64,000 bases of DNA from Spirobacillus cienkowskii (GCF_037081835.1 NZ_CP146516.1:2247501-2311500), one strand, 5' to 3'; counted from the stretch's first letter, positions 18,101-27,409 are shown. Numbers and translations are program-made. Notes: a model not told the origin generated them from the letters alone.

Positions 18101-18595
18101 TAAAGTATCAAATATATAAGCATGAATTATTTTATTTTTGTCTCCATTTAATAAATAATTTAATTTTATTTTTAAAGTATTGCTGTTTTTGTTTTTTACA
18201 CTCATTGTTGGAGAGTTTATTAAATTTAATTTATGTTCAACTAATTTATAACCTAAATCTCTATTTTTTGAATTTAATAGTTTAATTTCTAAAATTTCTA
18301 ACCTGCAGGATGTGTCATCCTTTTTTATAATTAGTAACTCATTACTTGCCAAATTTGAATAAGAGCTTATACTCCACTTTTCTCTATCAATTTTACCAAT
18401 ACAATTTAAATATTCACCACTAATCACTATATGTTCAGGTAATCTATTTTTTGCACCGTCTCCTCGTTTAAATAAATATATTTTTGGTTTAATAAATGCT
18501 TCTTGAAGATCTGCGTCATCATTATTTCTTTTACAAGAAATTATTGATATTATTATTACTAATTGAATAATTATATATCTAATAGAAATTTTCAT
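15131..18595 (-). CDS. very large propeller-like lipoprotein
   Basis: 1154 residues. The N-terminus is a lipoprotein signal: hydrophobic core then ISIISCKRN, with the lipid Cys near residue 21. About 300 residues of mixed beta structure follow. The remainder is a long series of repeats of roughly 40-60 residues of the form 'FVSNNGLYFS/GTKKGLHFYN' (for example IYIGTKKGLHFYN, YIGCKEGLFIAKNN, IYFATNKGFMFSFDGG, GVWVTLDNGKTYRS). The pattern resembles BNR/sialidase or two-component-type beta propellers, and there may be two or three propellers. It would be anchored in the outer or inner membrane facing outward. No enzyme motif is seen. Function unknown; adhesion or ligand sensing is a guess. It stands alone, after a 580-base spacer. 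Confidence 0.75.
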   Translation of the reverse strand: MKISIRYIIIQLVIIISIISCKRNNDDADLQEAFIKPKIYLFKRGDGAKNRLPEHIVISGEYLNCIGKIDREKWSISSYSNLASNELLIIKKDDTSCRLEILEIKLLNSKNRDLGYKLVEHKLNLINSPTMSVKNKNSNTLKIKLNYLLNGDKNKIIHAYIFDTLSSVDLSINEKLHKFGLDIESEDGVENFEVGFEKFLFKKFKLINNNDLPIIFLGLSKKETYNSTCDKNLLLNKGDSCVSEVLISPRNLLDEELTITANYQLHNKNIELAANTKKKITVNSINKNNHIDNDSMLKDRFLYRLYHFGNKIFSSVSYNDVGLYYSSTGVYGQFNKVQGIDDGVEIRGVELVNDTLYVNAYNGDYGKSGKGGLFFAKLENNSSNYIFEKDDNVDKIFNINSSSITSIYSYKNGLIMTTSNCNIYYYNPFNKSENIKLNDFVNDSVCNAYALGNKLVLYNNKNLYYSDNGLQNKFDKYLLNFDNESSVTNIAFTKDKIYIGTKKGLHFYNLNSSTFNSVKELGNNEIYDIKAYGNNIYAAAVCYTDPCNDKGVYFANLDKSTEFKNIYSAFNPLGVTYNGGIVYITTTYGLYYFINGVVSKNQLDKYFAIPSRMKIRDKEMFFIAKNNKSDVFISKDISKNQYDKVLPRANIGSIISIDKYKDNFFVITDNTILRSLQKSSHFKKNYHNYEKNFLTIKEFWTDLFIANDKLYISSKNAVYFSDYDENTKNFNKLVPILSGVDEDINRIFIDNEKLYILSDHSIYVKNLNKISSNYNKISLIEYGKINSIFVSNELVFLATDSGLWFTSNGIHSKFLKVNAFQNKEVFDISVIENMVYISNQEGLFSSVILDFPNYFKSASFTHNMEFSKLNDNHKYKGSILNYGKFVFFVKDNNLFVSDNNGLSFKNTKIGSHKNFCSSIFAKNDILYIGCKEGLFIAKNNYSEIFKLSKQSIANIQFNSIKNFGDRTYYASDKGMFYTKNNNIDNFDKVIISKKDNEINRKFKKLFSFVEELYAVTERGKVFSAKEDHVFKEVFENKTNSHKVLCVYKNADEIFLGTTDGVWVTLDNGKTYRSLTSLSNYQVSAIKKVGTTIYFATNKGFMFSFDGGETLITKNTEHGLGDENVHDFSIEISDSFGFSLSAFVITDSGLSISDI

Positions 18596-19176
18596 TATAG
18601 AATCATCCCATACTGAAATTAAAAAATTGTGTTCATTATAATATTTTGTTTAAACTATTTTAATTTTATTATAAAATTTTACAAGCGTAAAACAAAAGCA
18701 AAATAAATTTTAAATATAATCAATTTAATACGTTACACTATCTATCTAATATATTAAAAAAAGTTATGCAAGAGTCTAACTCATAATTGAAAAAAAATTT
18801 GTTTCATATAATGTAAAAAAAATCATATAATATATTAATATTATTAGTTTTATCAAACTCCATAACCAAAAATATTTTCTCAAAAGACAATATTCCCAAA
18901 AATATATTAAACACAAAACAACTTACCAAAAGCACTAAAAAATGGATGTTTTATTATTTTTTATAAAATATATATTATAATGATTATTTGACCGATAAAA
19001 ATTTACTAAGATAATTATTTATATAAATTTAATAATTTGACAAATAACTAAATAATAATTTTTATTTTATAATTTAATTATTTTGGCTTAATATAAAAAT
19101 TTTGCCCATATGTAAAAATTATCCAATTATAAAATTATGTAATGTAGCTATTTAAAATACTTAGAGATCTTATAAA
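18596..19176. other. 581-base AT-rich intergenic region
   Basis: No reading frame or RNA gene is seen. It separates the divergent lipoprotein and adenylate cyclase genes and so must hold both promoters. A TATAAT at 18976-18981 and a TTGACA at 19037-19042 occur but neither has a well-spaced partner. The extreme AT content makes such matches weak. Confidence 0.4.
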
Positions 19177-21556
19177 ATGAACAAATTATTTAAATTTCTT
19201 AATTTTAACAATTCATTGTTGATTAAAAAAATCCTTAAATTTATAAATAATCAATTTCCTTTCAAAATTGGCTTAACCTTTACGGCTTTATGTATTTTTT
19301 TGCTGCTAAATCATTACCGATATCCAAGTAACTCAATAGATATTGTTGGCTACATTGAAAGAGTTCTTTACGACATGAGGTTTGAGCTAAGAGGGCAAAA
19401 ACCAATGAGCGGAGTTGTTGGCGTTCTGGCTGCTGATGACAAAAGTATTGAAGCGTTTGGTCGCTGGCCTTTTCCTAGAGGAATTTATGAAAAGGCTTTT
19501 GATAATTTAAAAAAATCAGGTGTAAAATGGATTGGTTTTGATGTGTTTTTTACAGAACCATCTCATAGATTACTTGAAGAGTCTATTTACGAAATTGAAC
19601 ATTTATTTCAAAATAAACAATTAAATTATTTAAATTTTAAAGCAGAATTACAAAATATGTTAACTTATACACCAGGAGATATTTCTCTCGCAAACAGTAT
19701 TCATAAATTTGGTTCTATAGTTCAAGGTTTTTATTATATTGAAAATTACAAACAAATAATTAGTTCAAAATATGGCTGGAAATCTAGCTATGATCGTTTA
19801 AAAAATTCTGCGATTGATTTTATAAACTTTCCAACTGGTATGAGTATTAATAATTATAAATATCTTTTTAGCCCTGGAGTTGTAACAAACACTGCACTCA
19901 TTGCTGGTCAATCTAAAAGTATGGGTTTTGTAAATAATACACCAGATGGAGATGGACTTATTCGTACTAGTGGTCTCGTAAAAATTATAAACCCAATAGA
20001 CTCTACTCAAAAAACAGTGCGCACCAGTTGTGGTTCCAAGCCTCGCGCTTGCTCTATCTGCAAACTATTTATCGAGTCAAATTGTTGTCAATTTTGACCA
20101 TACAGGAATTGACTCAATTGATCTATACCCAACAAATAATCAAAATCCTTTAATTAACATTCCTACTTATTATGAAGGACATGGAAAATTATTAATCAAT
20201 CACTACGGAAATTTTGTAAATATTCCCCAAATTTCATTAAAAGATGCGTACGATAATAACTTACCCAAAAAAATTCCTGAAATATTGATACTAGGGGGTA
20301 CCGGAACAGGAACTAATGATAAAAGGCCTTCTCCATTTGATGAAAATTTTGATGGAGTAGGGCATCATGCAGCAATTGTAGAAAATATAATTTCACAAAA
20401 CTTTATGAAAAGACCAATTTCTGCACCATTTTTAGAAATAACATTATTATTATTTTCTGGAATAATACTTTCATATTTATTTAAAAAATCTTCTGCGCTA
20501 AAGTCTTCTTTAATTATTTTTTCTTTGATTATCATTTACTATTATATTGACAATAAATATTTATTTGGAAATGGGAACTGGTATTATTCTGGCATGTTTT
20601 ATTTACAAAGTCTTTCACTTTATTTTTCTATTTCAATATTTAAATATTTTATAGAAGAAAAAGAAAAGAAAAAAGTAAAAGTTGCATTTCAACACTATTT
20701 AAATCCTAATGTTATAAATCAATTGATTGAAAATCCTGACAAATTAAAGCTTGGTGGTGAAAAAAAATTCTTAACAGTATTTTTTTCTGATGTTCGAGGA
20801 TTTACGACAATTAGCGAAACATTATCACCAGAAAAACTAACTGCATTACTAAATGAATATTTTACTCCAATGACAAAAATTATTTTAGACTCAAATGGAT
20901 TGCTTGATAAATACATTGGAGATGCGATTATGGCAATATGGGGAGCTCCAATTCATTTAGAAGATCATGCAGATAGAGCAGTTCATTCAAGCTTAAAAAT
21001 GATAGAAGAACTTAAAATTTTGCAAATTAAATGGCAAGAAGAACAACTGCCCTTTTTGGATATTGGAATTGGATTAAATACAGGTGAGATGGTTGTAGGT
21101 AACATGGGTAGCCATAAACGTTTTGACTATACAGTATTAGGAGATTCTGTAAATTTAGGAGCGAGACTAGAAGGAATTAATAAAAACTATGGAACTCGAA
21201 TTATATGTTCAGAGTTTACTAAAAAATCATTAATTCATCCTGATAAATTTTTATTTAGAGAACTTGATCGTATACAAGTAAAAGGAAAATCTGAACCAGT
21301 AAGAATTTATGAAGTAGTCGATTTTAATAGTGTAGAAAGTTCTTTTAAAATTAAAATTATTCAACTTTTTGAAGAAGGACTTGCGTTATACCGAGAAAAA
21401 AAATGGGATCATGCTATACAAAAATTCAAAGATGCAATATTATCAAACAATGGAAAAGATGCTCCTAGTGAAGTATTTATTAAACGGTGTGAGTATCTAA
21501 AAACAAATCAAATTGACAACAATTGGAATGGAATCTGGATTTTCAACAGTAAATAA
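19177..21556 (+). pseudogene. CHASE2 membrane adenylate cyclase, split by a one-base frameshift
   Basis: Two overlapping frames encode one protein of about 790 residues. Frame 1 (from 19177) has a transmembrane helix and a CHASE2 sensor domain: DMRFELRGQ, ADDKSIEAFGRWPFPR, FDVFFTEPS. It reads out after KTVRTS near 20027. Frame 2, from about 20030, continues the CHASE2 end VVPSLALALSANYL, three membrane helices, then a class III cyclase domain: FFSDVRGFTTISE, KYIGDAIMAIWGAP, DYTVLGDSVNLGARLE. Metal Asp residues, the Lys and Asp of ATP specificity, and the transition-state Arg/Asn region are all present. The shift at about 20029 needs one base removed to restore the frame. No slippery run is visible there. 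Confidence 0.85.
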
Positions 21557-22555
21557 AATTTAAAGAAAATATATATGCAAAAAAAAATAATTATTTCAGA
21601 AAATAAAATGTTAGCTTTTTGTTCCTTTGGTGGCGCTTTTGAATTTTATGATTTTTCTCTTTTTGCTATAATGTCTGGTATTATTGGTCAACATTTTTTT
21701 AATGAAACAATTCAATCCATCGCATTAATAAAAACATTTGGTATTTTTGCAGCAGGCTATATTGCAAGGTTTATCGGCGGTTTTTACTTTAGCCATCTTG
21801 GTGATACCGGAGGAAGAAAAAAACCATTCATGATGACTTTATTTTTAATGGCAATACCGACTTTAGGAATTGCTCTTCTACCTACTTACCAACAAATAGG
21901 AATCTTAGCTCCAATAATTTTAATGTGTTTACGAATAGCTCAAGGATTCGCACTAGGCGGAGAAGCTCCTTGTGCAATGGCTTTTATTTATGAATCTTCA
22001 AATAAAAATAGAAGATGTTTTTCTATATCAATATTATTTGGATCAATTTTATTAGGTTCATTTTTTGCTTCATTAATATACTCAATATTAAATAGTTTAA
22101 TGCCTAAAGATATTTTTAATTCTTGGGGCTGGAGACTTCCTTTTGCAATTGGCGGAATTTTGGGACTAATTGGAATTTACTTAAGAAAAAGTCTTATTGA
22201 AACAGCAGAGTTTATAAATTATAAAAAAAACAATTCACTACCTAAAATCCCTTTTTTTGAATTAATTAAAAAAGATTTTTTAAAAATAATTTTTGGAATT
22301 GTTTTACTGCTTCCTTCGTCTACAGCTTTTTTGTATTATTTACTCATTTCAGGTAATTTTTTAAAAAACCAATATCACTTTAACCAAAATTTTATTGAAA
22401 ATTTAAACACTATTGGGTTTTTTATTAATGCAATATCTTGTATTATATTTGGAAAAATATCTGATAAATTAACAGCAAAAAAAGTGTACTTAACAGGAAT
22501 TTTTTCTTTATTTACATTAACAATTTTTTCTAATTATACGCCGTCCACTAAGTTT

Positions 22556-23137
22556 TTAACATAAGCTTGCCTTAGGTTTTGAATTCATAATTGACTTGAC
22601 AATTTTTTGTGTTAATTGATTCCAACCACTAGAGCATTTTTGAACGAGATCTTCATAATCTTTATAAATTTTAAATGATAAGTGATTCCTTTTAAAATAA
22701 CTCCATAACCTTTCAATTGGATTTAACTCTGGAGAAAATGAAGGTAAAAAAATAAATGATATATTTTGGGGTAAAATTAATTTTTTGCTTTTATGTGCAC
22801 TAGCTCCATCTAGTATCATAATAATATGCTCATTCTTAGGTACGGTCTTGGAGTACTCATTGATAAAAATTTGCATGTTTTCAACATTTAAATTTGGTAA
22901 TATCATTCCAAAATATTTGCCCGTATCTTTGTTAGCAGTAGCATAAATCCATGAGTTTAAATAACCCATTTGAGTTTTAAATTCTGGTCTGATTGGGAAA
23001 GGACTCCAAATACCAGATTTTATTGTCATTTGTCCAAATCGTGATTCATCTTGAAAATCTATGTTTATTTTTTTTCCTGGATTTTTTACTTTAATTTCAT
23101 TAATTTTATTTGGTAAATCTTTAATCCATTCGGCCAT
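22556..23137 (-). CDS. IS630 transposase, catalytic DDE part
   Basis: 193 residues from the first ATG, but the frame extends upstream without a stop to about 23230. The catalytic motifs of IS630 are present: DFQDESRFG (first Asp), IIMILDGASAHKSK (second Asp) and FLPSFSPELNPIERLWSYFK (third acid). The upstream extension reads RTLIRRVVPRTKH, which links to the HTH frame. It is therefore probably made only as a fusion produced by -1 slippage on the A9 run. Confidence 0.85.
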   Translation of the reverse strand: MAEWIKDLPNKINEIKVKNPGKKINIDFQDESRFGQMTIKSGIWSPFPIRPEFKTQMGYLNSWIYATANKDTGKYFGMILPNLNVENMQIFINEYSKTVPKNEHIIMILDGASAHKSKKLILPQNISFIFLPSFSPELNPIERLWSYFKRNHLSFKIYKDYEDLVQKCSSGWNQLTQKIVKSIMNSKPKASLC

Positions 23138-23187
23138 TTTTTCTGGGTCATTTTTTATATGCTTTGTTCTTGGAACAACTCTTCTTA

Positions 23188-23649
23188 TTAATGTTCTTTG
23201 AAGGAACTTGTATAACCCACTTTTACTAAATTTTTTTTTAATTTCGTTTTGGATTCTATAATACTATTTATTATTTGGGCATGAACAACTTTTTCCTCAT
23301 TAAATTCAGAATTTAATTGAATGATTTCAGTTTTTAAAATTTCAACTTCTTCTTTATTTACAAAGGATGGACGACCAGAACGTGGTTTATCAAGTAAAAA
23401 ATAAATACCATTATTCTTATAGTTTGAAACCCAATAATTTGCCCGTCCTCTTGAAAGGCATAATAAAGTTTCAATCTTTTTTTCAGAAAATCCTACGGAA
23501 TATAAAAAAATTATAAATAATCGACGTAAAAGATTAAAACTTAATTTATTTTGAGGTATTCTCTTTAAATCATCCATAAGTTGTTGTACATTATTCATTG
23601 TGCTGCAGTGTCCTTTTATAAAAGAAAGTACGAATGTTAACTGCAGCAT
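23188..23649 (-). CDS. IS630 transposase, helix-turn-helix part, with -1 slippage site
   Basis: 153 residues; ATG 23598 (MNNVQQLMDDL) may be the true start, with AAGGA about a dozen bases upstream. It contains an HTH region (GFSEKKIETLLCLSRGRANYWVSNYKNNG) and KPRSGRPSF, the IS630 OrfA linker. Near its end a run of nine A (coding strand; plus-strand T9 at 23231-23239) precedes TTT. Shifting -1 there continues as KKKFSKSGLYKFLQRTLIRR into the DDE frame. Staying in frame stops after FKEH. Confidence 0.8.
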   Translation of the reverse strand: MLQLTFVLSFIKGHCSTMNNVQQLMDDLKRIPQNKLSFNLLRRLFIIFLYSVGFSEKKIETLLCLSRGRANYWVSNYKNNGIYFLLDKPRSGRPSFVNKEEVEILKTEIIQLNSEFNEEKVVHAQIINSIIESKTKLKKNLVKVGYTSSFKEH

Positions 23650-24036
23650 ATCCTGTTTTCAATATTCATCAATTTCCGTATAAATATTTATTTTTGGTTA
23701 TCTATGTTGCCAACAAACTTAGTGGACGGCGTATTATATATTTAATCTTCAAAATAATTTATGCCTTGCTGTTTTTATAATCTTCATAAGCATTGCATTA
23801 GGAAGTTGTGTTGGATCTGTTTTTAGTTTATTAATTAACATGTTTGCAATTCACATTAGAACTTCAGCATTAGCTTTAACAATGAATACAACTAATGGTA
23901 TATTTATTGGATTAACACCCATTATTTTTGCAAAAATAGCAAACACAACTAACTTTAATCAATTTCCAAGCATCTATATTATGTTTCTCTGTTTAATTGC
24001 TATAATTTCAACTATAGGTATAAAAAAATTTAAAAC

Positions 24037-24504
24037 TCAATTAGCAAATGTATAACTTAATGTGACCCCAAATGCCATATCATTAATTTTAATTCTATTT
24101 AATTCTTCATATATGTCAGCTTTTTTTAACTTCATATCTAAATTATTCTCTACACTATTAAAACCAATTAAAGGCTGTGCTCGAAAACCGGGTTTTAATA
24201 ACTTTGCATTTTGTCGATCTTTTGAAAAACAATCTGAAAAAGACAACTCAATAACTCCTACAATAACTCCTACACCAGCACCCACTAACGTGGCGCTCGC
24301 AAGTTGCGGAGCAATAGATTTTGTAGACTGATTTGCAATTAAAATTAATGCTCCTGCACCAGCACCAACGGCTGCACCATACAATGTATCACGAAATAGA
24401 GTTACACCAACTTCGCATTGTGCATGAGCTTGATTGTAATTTGCAATAAACACAAAAAAACCAAGTATCATAAAAACATTTTTTCTAAAAAATTTTTTAT
24501 TCAT
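24037..24504 (-). CDS. exported hypothetical protein with glycine-zipper-like segment
   Basis: 155 residues. The N-terminus MNKKFFRKN, a hydrophobic core and QAHAQC form a signal peptide (AHA cleavage). A Gly/Ala-rich segment follows (LYGAAVGAGAGALILIA and VGAGVGVIVGVIE), reminiscent of glycine zippers that insert in membranes. The C-terminus ends in an alternating strand (AFGVTLSYTFAN) with terminal aromatic residues typical of outer-membrane proteins. No family is recognised. It overlaps the 3' end of the MFS gene by 19 bases in convergent orientation. Confidence 0.6.
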   Translation of the reverse strand: MNKKFFRKNVFMILGFFVFIANYNQAHAQCEVGVTLFRDTLYGAAVGAGAGALILIANQSTKSIAPQLASATLVGAGVGVIVGVIELSFSDCFSKDRQNAKLLKPGFRAQPLIGFNSVENNLDMKLKKADIYEELNRIKINDMAFGVTLSYTFAN

Positions 24505-24590
24505 AAGCTCACCAATAAAAATAATTATAAAAAAATACGACCTTAAACTATAAACAAACTACTGAAAATTTTAAAAACTTGCAAATATTT

Positions 24591-25031
24591 CTATTTCTCT
24601 AATTTTTCTTTTAAGGTGTTAATAAATTCTTGATCAAAATCCGCAGCAATCACACTTTGATCTATGCCACCATGAGAAATATATTGAACAGCAAGTTGTA
24701 AAAAATTTTTATCTTTTCCATTTGAACATCTTTTTACAGCTAGAGGAAACGTGTGCCATTCTAAAATAATTTTTTCATCTGCTTCTTCAATTTGCTTTGG
24801 TAAAGTATTTAAAGAGTCTGCAAAAAATTCTAACAAATAATAATTTTCAAAATTTTTAGAAACATTCAAATCAAATTCTGAATGACTTAACAATTTATAT
24901 TTTTCAATTATTTTAGCAGTATTAATGTTAATTTTTAAAGAAGGAAGACCATTCTTTGAAATAGCAAAAAATATAATTGCTCCATTTTGACTCATTTTAA
25001 TTTTGCAAAAGAAAAGTAATTTAACTATCAT
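24591..25031 (-). CDS. hypothetical cytoplasmic protein
   Basis: 146 residues. GAGGTG immediately before ATG 25031 supports that start rather than the internal ATG at 24995 (MSQNGAIIFF). The protein mixes beta strands and helices, with an acidic, Glu-rich middle (PKQIEEADEKIILEWHTFP) and a C-terminal helix. No motif is recognised. It lies 23 bases downstream of the CBS-type PLP enzyme on the same strand, so cotranscription is likely. Confidence 0.6.
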   Translation of the reverse strand: MIVKLLFFCKIKMSQNGAIIFFAISKNGLPSLKININTAKIIEKYKLLSHSEFDLNVSKNFENYYLLEFFADSLNTLPKQIEEADEKIILEWHTFPLAVKRCSNGKDKNFLQLAVQYISHGGIDQSVIAADFDQEFINTLKEKLEK

Positions 25032-25054
25032 TTCACCTCAAAAATATTATTTAG

Positions 25055-26038
25055 TTATTTTGAATATACATTATTTTTTAATATTGCTTGAGAAAAATTC
25101 ATTTTCTTTAACCAATCATTATCTATCATTTTTGTCATATAATTTCTTATGCCATCAGGCAATACAACAACAATTTTTGAACCTTGAGGCACTTTATTTA
25201 AAATTTGACTTACTCCATATAATGCGGATCCAGAACTACCTCCGCACAATAATCCTTCTTCACGAATAGCTCTTCTTGCCCACATAAAGCTCATTTCATC
25301 TGTGGTTTTAATCCAATAATCAATTAATTTCAAATTTAACGCTTTTGGAAAAAAATCGTAGCCTATTCCTTCTACGTGATATGCTCCAACTTCTGTGCCA
25401 CCTCCTAAAATGCTACCAACCGGATCACAGCCCACAATCTTACAATTTGAGTTAGTTTCCTTAAATTTTTTGGCTATTCCAGAAATCGTTCCTCCAGTTC
25501 CTGCCCCAGCAACGAAATAATCGGGAACCACCCCCAAATCATCTATGATTTCTTGCGCAGTGTAATGATAATGTGCTGCACAATTAGAAGGATTTGAGTA
25601 TTGATCTAAGACATGTGCATTTGGTAGCTCTTTGGCCAACCTATTTGCTACAGAAATATGACTTTCTGGAGCGTCATACGCAGCTTCTGTTGGAGTTCTA
25701 ATTATTTCTGCTCCTAATGCTTCAAGCACAACTTGTTTTTCTTTGCTCATTTTTTCGGGTAATGTGATAATAACACGATATCCAAGTACAGCACCCGCCA
25801 AAGCAATTCCAATTCCTGTATTCCCGCTGGTTGGTTCGATCAAAATATCTCCAGGCTTAATTCTACCCGACGCTTGCGCATCTATAACCATTTGATATCC
25901 AATTCGATCTTTTACAGAGCCACCTGGATTTAGAAACTCACATTTTGCATAAATATCGACTTTTGGCGCATGAAAAAGTTTGTTAATTTTTACAAGTGGC
26001 GTTTTTCCAATTGCTTCTAAAATATTTTTTGTTTGCAT
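25055..26038 (-). CDS. cystathionine beta-synthase-type PLP enzyme (cysteine synthase superfamily)
   Basis: 327 residues, fold-type II PLP enzyme. NPGGSVKDRIG holds the PLP Lys, EPTSGNTGIG binds the cofactor/substrate and GAGTGGTISG is the phosphate loop. Several stretches match cystathionine beta-synthase better than CysK: APESHISVANRLA, DQYSNPSNCAAHY, EGIGYDFFP and REEGLLCGGSSGS. CysK usually reads GIGAGFIP and EGILVGISSG. The C-terminal CBS/Bateman regulatory pair is missing. The likely reaction is serine (or acetylserine) plus homocysteine or sulfide; reverse transsulfuration is my preference, with O-acetylserine sulfhydrylase as the alternative. Confidence 0.85.
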   Translation of the reverse strand: MQTKNILEAIGKTPLVKINKLFHAPKVDIYAKCEFLNPGGSVKDRIGYQMVIDAQASGRIKPGDILIEPTSGNTGIGIALAGAVLGYRVIITLPEKMSKEKQVVLEALGAEIIRTPTEAAYDAPESHISVANRLAKELPNAHVLDQYSNPSNCAAHYHYTAQEIIDDLGVVPDYFVAGAGTGGTISGIAKKFKETNSNCKIVGCDPVGSILGGGTEVGAYHVEGIGYDFFPKALNLKLIDYWIKTTDEMSFMWARRAIREEGLLCGGSSGSALYGVSQILNKVPQGSKIVVVLPDGIRNYMTKMIDNDWLKKMNFSQAILKNNVYSK

Positions 26039-26113
26039 TCTGGTACCTTCCCATGCGACAACCTGCAGTCGCAGTTGATTTAAAGATCACCTTCTAACTT
26101 ACAAAGGGGCTCT

Positions 26114-27409
26114 ATGTCTAAGCAAAAAAAACTAATCGATTACAACAATTTAACTGTTGCAAAAGGACTACGTGTTCGTGTCGCAAACGACGGTAACATG
26201 TATGCCTCTATATCGAGCTCCTCTGGTGAATTTTATATAGCTCCCGAAGTTCTTGCAATTTTATGCTTAATTGAAAATAAAACAACCAAATTCTCATTAA
26301 ATAAAACTTCTCTACAATTAACCCAAAGTTTTCAAAATACGCTGAATTCTCTTCCATCTCAAACCGAATGTCAGAATATTATTTTTGATTTAATTGGTGC
26401 TGGAATAGTTATTAATTCTGAAATCTCTAATGAAAAATATATGCAAAATGATGGGTTTGGTGACCCTTGGGCGCAATGGACAATGATCTCAGATATTGTG
26501 CGTTGTGAACATTATTTTAATGCTTTACAAAAATTTATATCCCCTAAATCGGTAGTACTCGATGTGGGTGCTGGGTCTGGATTACTATCTGCAATAAGTT
26601 TAAATCTTGGTGCCAAAAAAGTGATTGCTATTGAAGAAACAAACTCAGCACTTTATATCAAATCTATCTTTAAAAAATTAGGCTTAAATTTTAATAGTAG
26701 CAAATTTGAACTTCATAATAAAAATAGTTTTGATGTAGAAATTAACGATACAGTAAACTTAATTGTAAGCGAATTATTTGGAAATGATCCATTTCAAGAA
26801 GGTGTTATTATAACTCTTAGAGAAATTGCATCTAAATTAATAAACTTTAATGTGAATTATATTCCAAAATCTTTAACAGTTTTAATGCAAATAATCGATC
26901 TTCACTCTCACTCAGCGTTTCATAGAATTCAAGCTTTTCAAAAACCTGATGATAGTAATTTAACAAATAATAAATTTTTATCAAATTTTTTAAACACTGC
27001 AAAAGAAAATTTAGACTTAAATAATATTTCATTTTCGTTACCTTTAACAAAAAATGATTTTTCTATTTTAGGCAAAGCAGTTGAACTTGGCACTATACCG
27101 CTCAATCCACCTCCTGTTTATTCCAAAGAGAAACATCCACTAAAAGGCATAAAAACTTTATCCATAAATAAAAATGCGGATAACGCTATTGCCATAATTT
27201 GGTTTCGAGTTCATTTAACTGACGAAATTACAATATCATCACTCATTAGCGAAAATGATGCATGTTCTCACTGGAGCCCAATAGCAATACCACTCAATAA
27301 ATCATTAAAAGAAAATGATTTCATTGAAATAAATCACTACTTAAATGACGAAGAAAATCATATACACTGCGAATTATTTTATAACAAAGAAAAAATAGGG
27401 TCAAGATGA
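26114..27409 (+). CDS. PRMT-like class I SAM methyltransferase
   Basis: 431 residues; AAAGGGG precedes the ATG. Motif I is VVLDVGAGSGLLSAISL and the post-I acid is VIAIEETNSA. LIVSELFGNDPFQEGVI resembles the double-E loop of protein arginine methyltransferases (SExxGxxxxxExxL). The C-terminal half is beta-rich, as in the PRMT barrel. About 110 residues precede the methyltransferase domain. Its target is unknown: an arginine in a protein is the family expectation. The next gene starts inside its stop (ATGA overlap), so the two methyltransferases are translationally coupled. Confidence 0.75.
   Translation: MSKQKKLIDYNNLTVAKGLRVRVANDGNMYASISSSSGEFYIAPEVLAILCLIENKTTKFSLNKTSLQLTQSFQNTLNSLPSQTECQNIIFDLIGAGIVINSEISNEKYMQNDGFGDPWAQWTMISDIVRCEHYFNALQKFISPKSVVLDVGAGSGLLSAISLNLGAKKVIAIEETNSALYIKSIFKKLGLNFNSSKFELHNKNSFDVEINDTVNLIVSELFGNDPFQEGVIITLREIASKLINFNVNYIPKSLTVLMQIIDLHSHSAFHRIQAFQKPDDSNLTNNKFLSNFLNTAKENLDLNNISFSLPLTKNDFSILGKAVELGTIPLNPPPVYSKEKHPLKGIKTLSINKNADNAIAIIWFRVHLTDEITISSLISENDACSHWSPIAIPLNKSLKENDFIEINHYLNDEENHIHCELFYNKEKIGSR

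Larger units (their letters stand above)
22537..23733 (-). mobile_element. IS630-family insertion sequence
   Basis: Inverted ends read TACGCCGTCCACTAAGTTT on the left (from 22537) and its complement on the right (to 23733), at least 19 bases. Each end carries the TA typical of IS630/Tc1/mariner insertion. The internal genes encode a helix-turn-helix protein and a DDE catalytic protein in different frames. Exact excision of the body plus one TA leaves the host gene out of frame; removing 1197 bases restores it, so the true duplication may be TAT or an imperfect TATA/TATT. Confidence 0.88.
21575..24055 (+). pseudogene. MFS transporter (metabolite:H+ symporter-like), interrupted by an IS630-type element
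   Basis: The 5' part (21575 to about 22537) encodes ten or so membrane helices with the MHS/ProP signature: FCSFGGAFEFYDFSLFA, HLGDTGGRKKPF and RIAQGFALGGEAP. The 3' part (about 23734-24055) resumes with YIFNLQNNLCLAVFII and the last two helices, ending KTQLANV. Removing 1197 bases between codons at 22534/23732 joins them in one frame of about 428 residues. The substrate is unknown; this family carries proline/betaine, dicarboxylates and similar compounds. The gene is presumably non-functional in this strain. Its last codons overlap the convergent gene at 24037. Confidence 0.85.

Noticed and set aside
17919-18285. Two plus-strand frames inside the large lipoprotein gene
   Set aside because: Low-complexity antisense readings of AT-rich coding sequence, with no start signals.
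19037-19073. TTGACA and TATAAT as a cyclase promoter
   Set aside because: The 25-base spacing is far outside the workable range, and AT-rich chance matches are expected.
22537-23733. Plain TA target duplication for the IS630
   Set aside because: TA is present at both ends, but deleting one copy plus the body leaves the transporter out of frame, so the simple reading is not supported.
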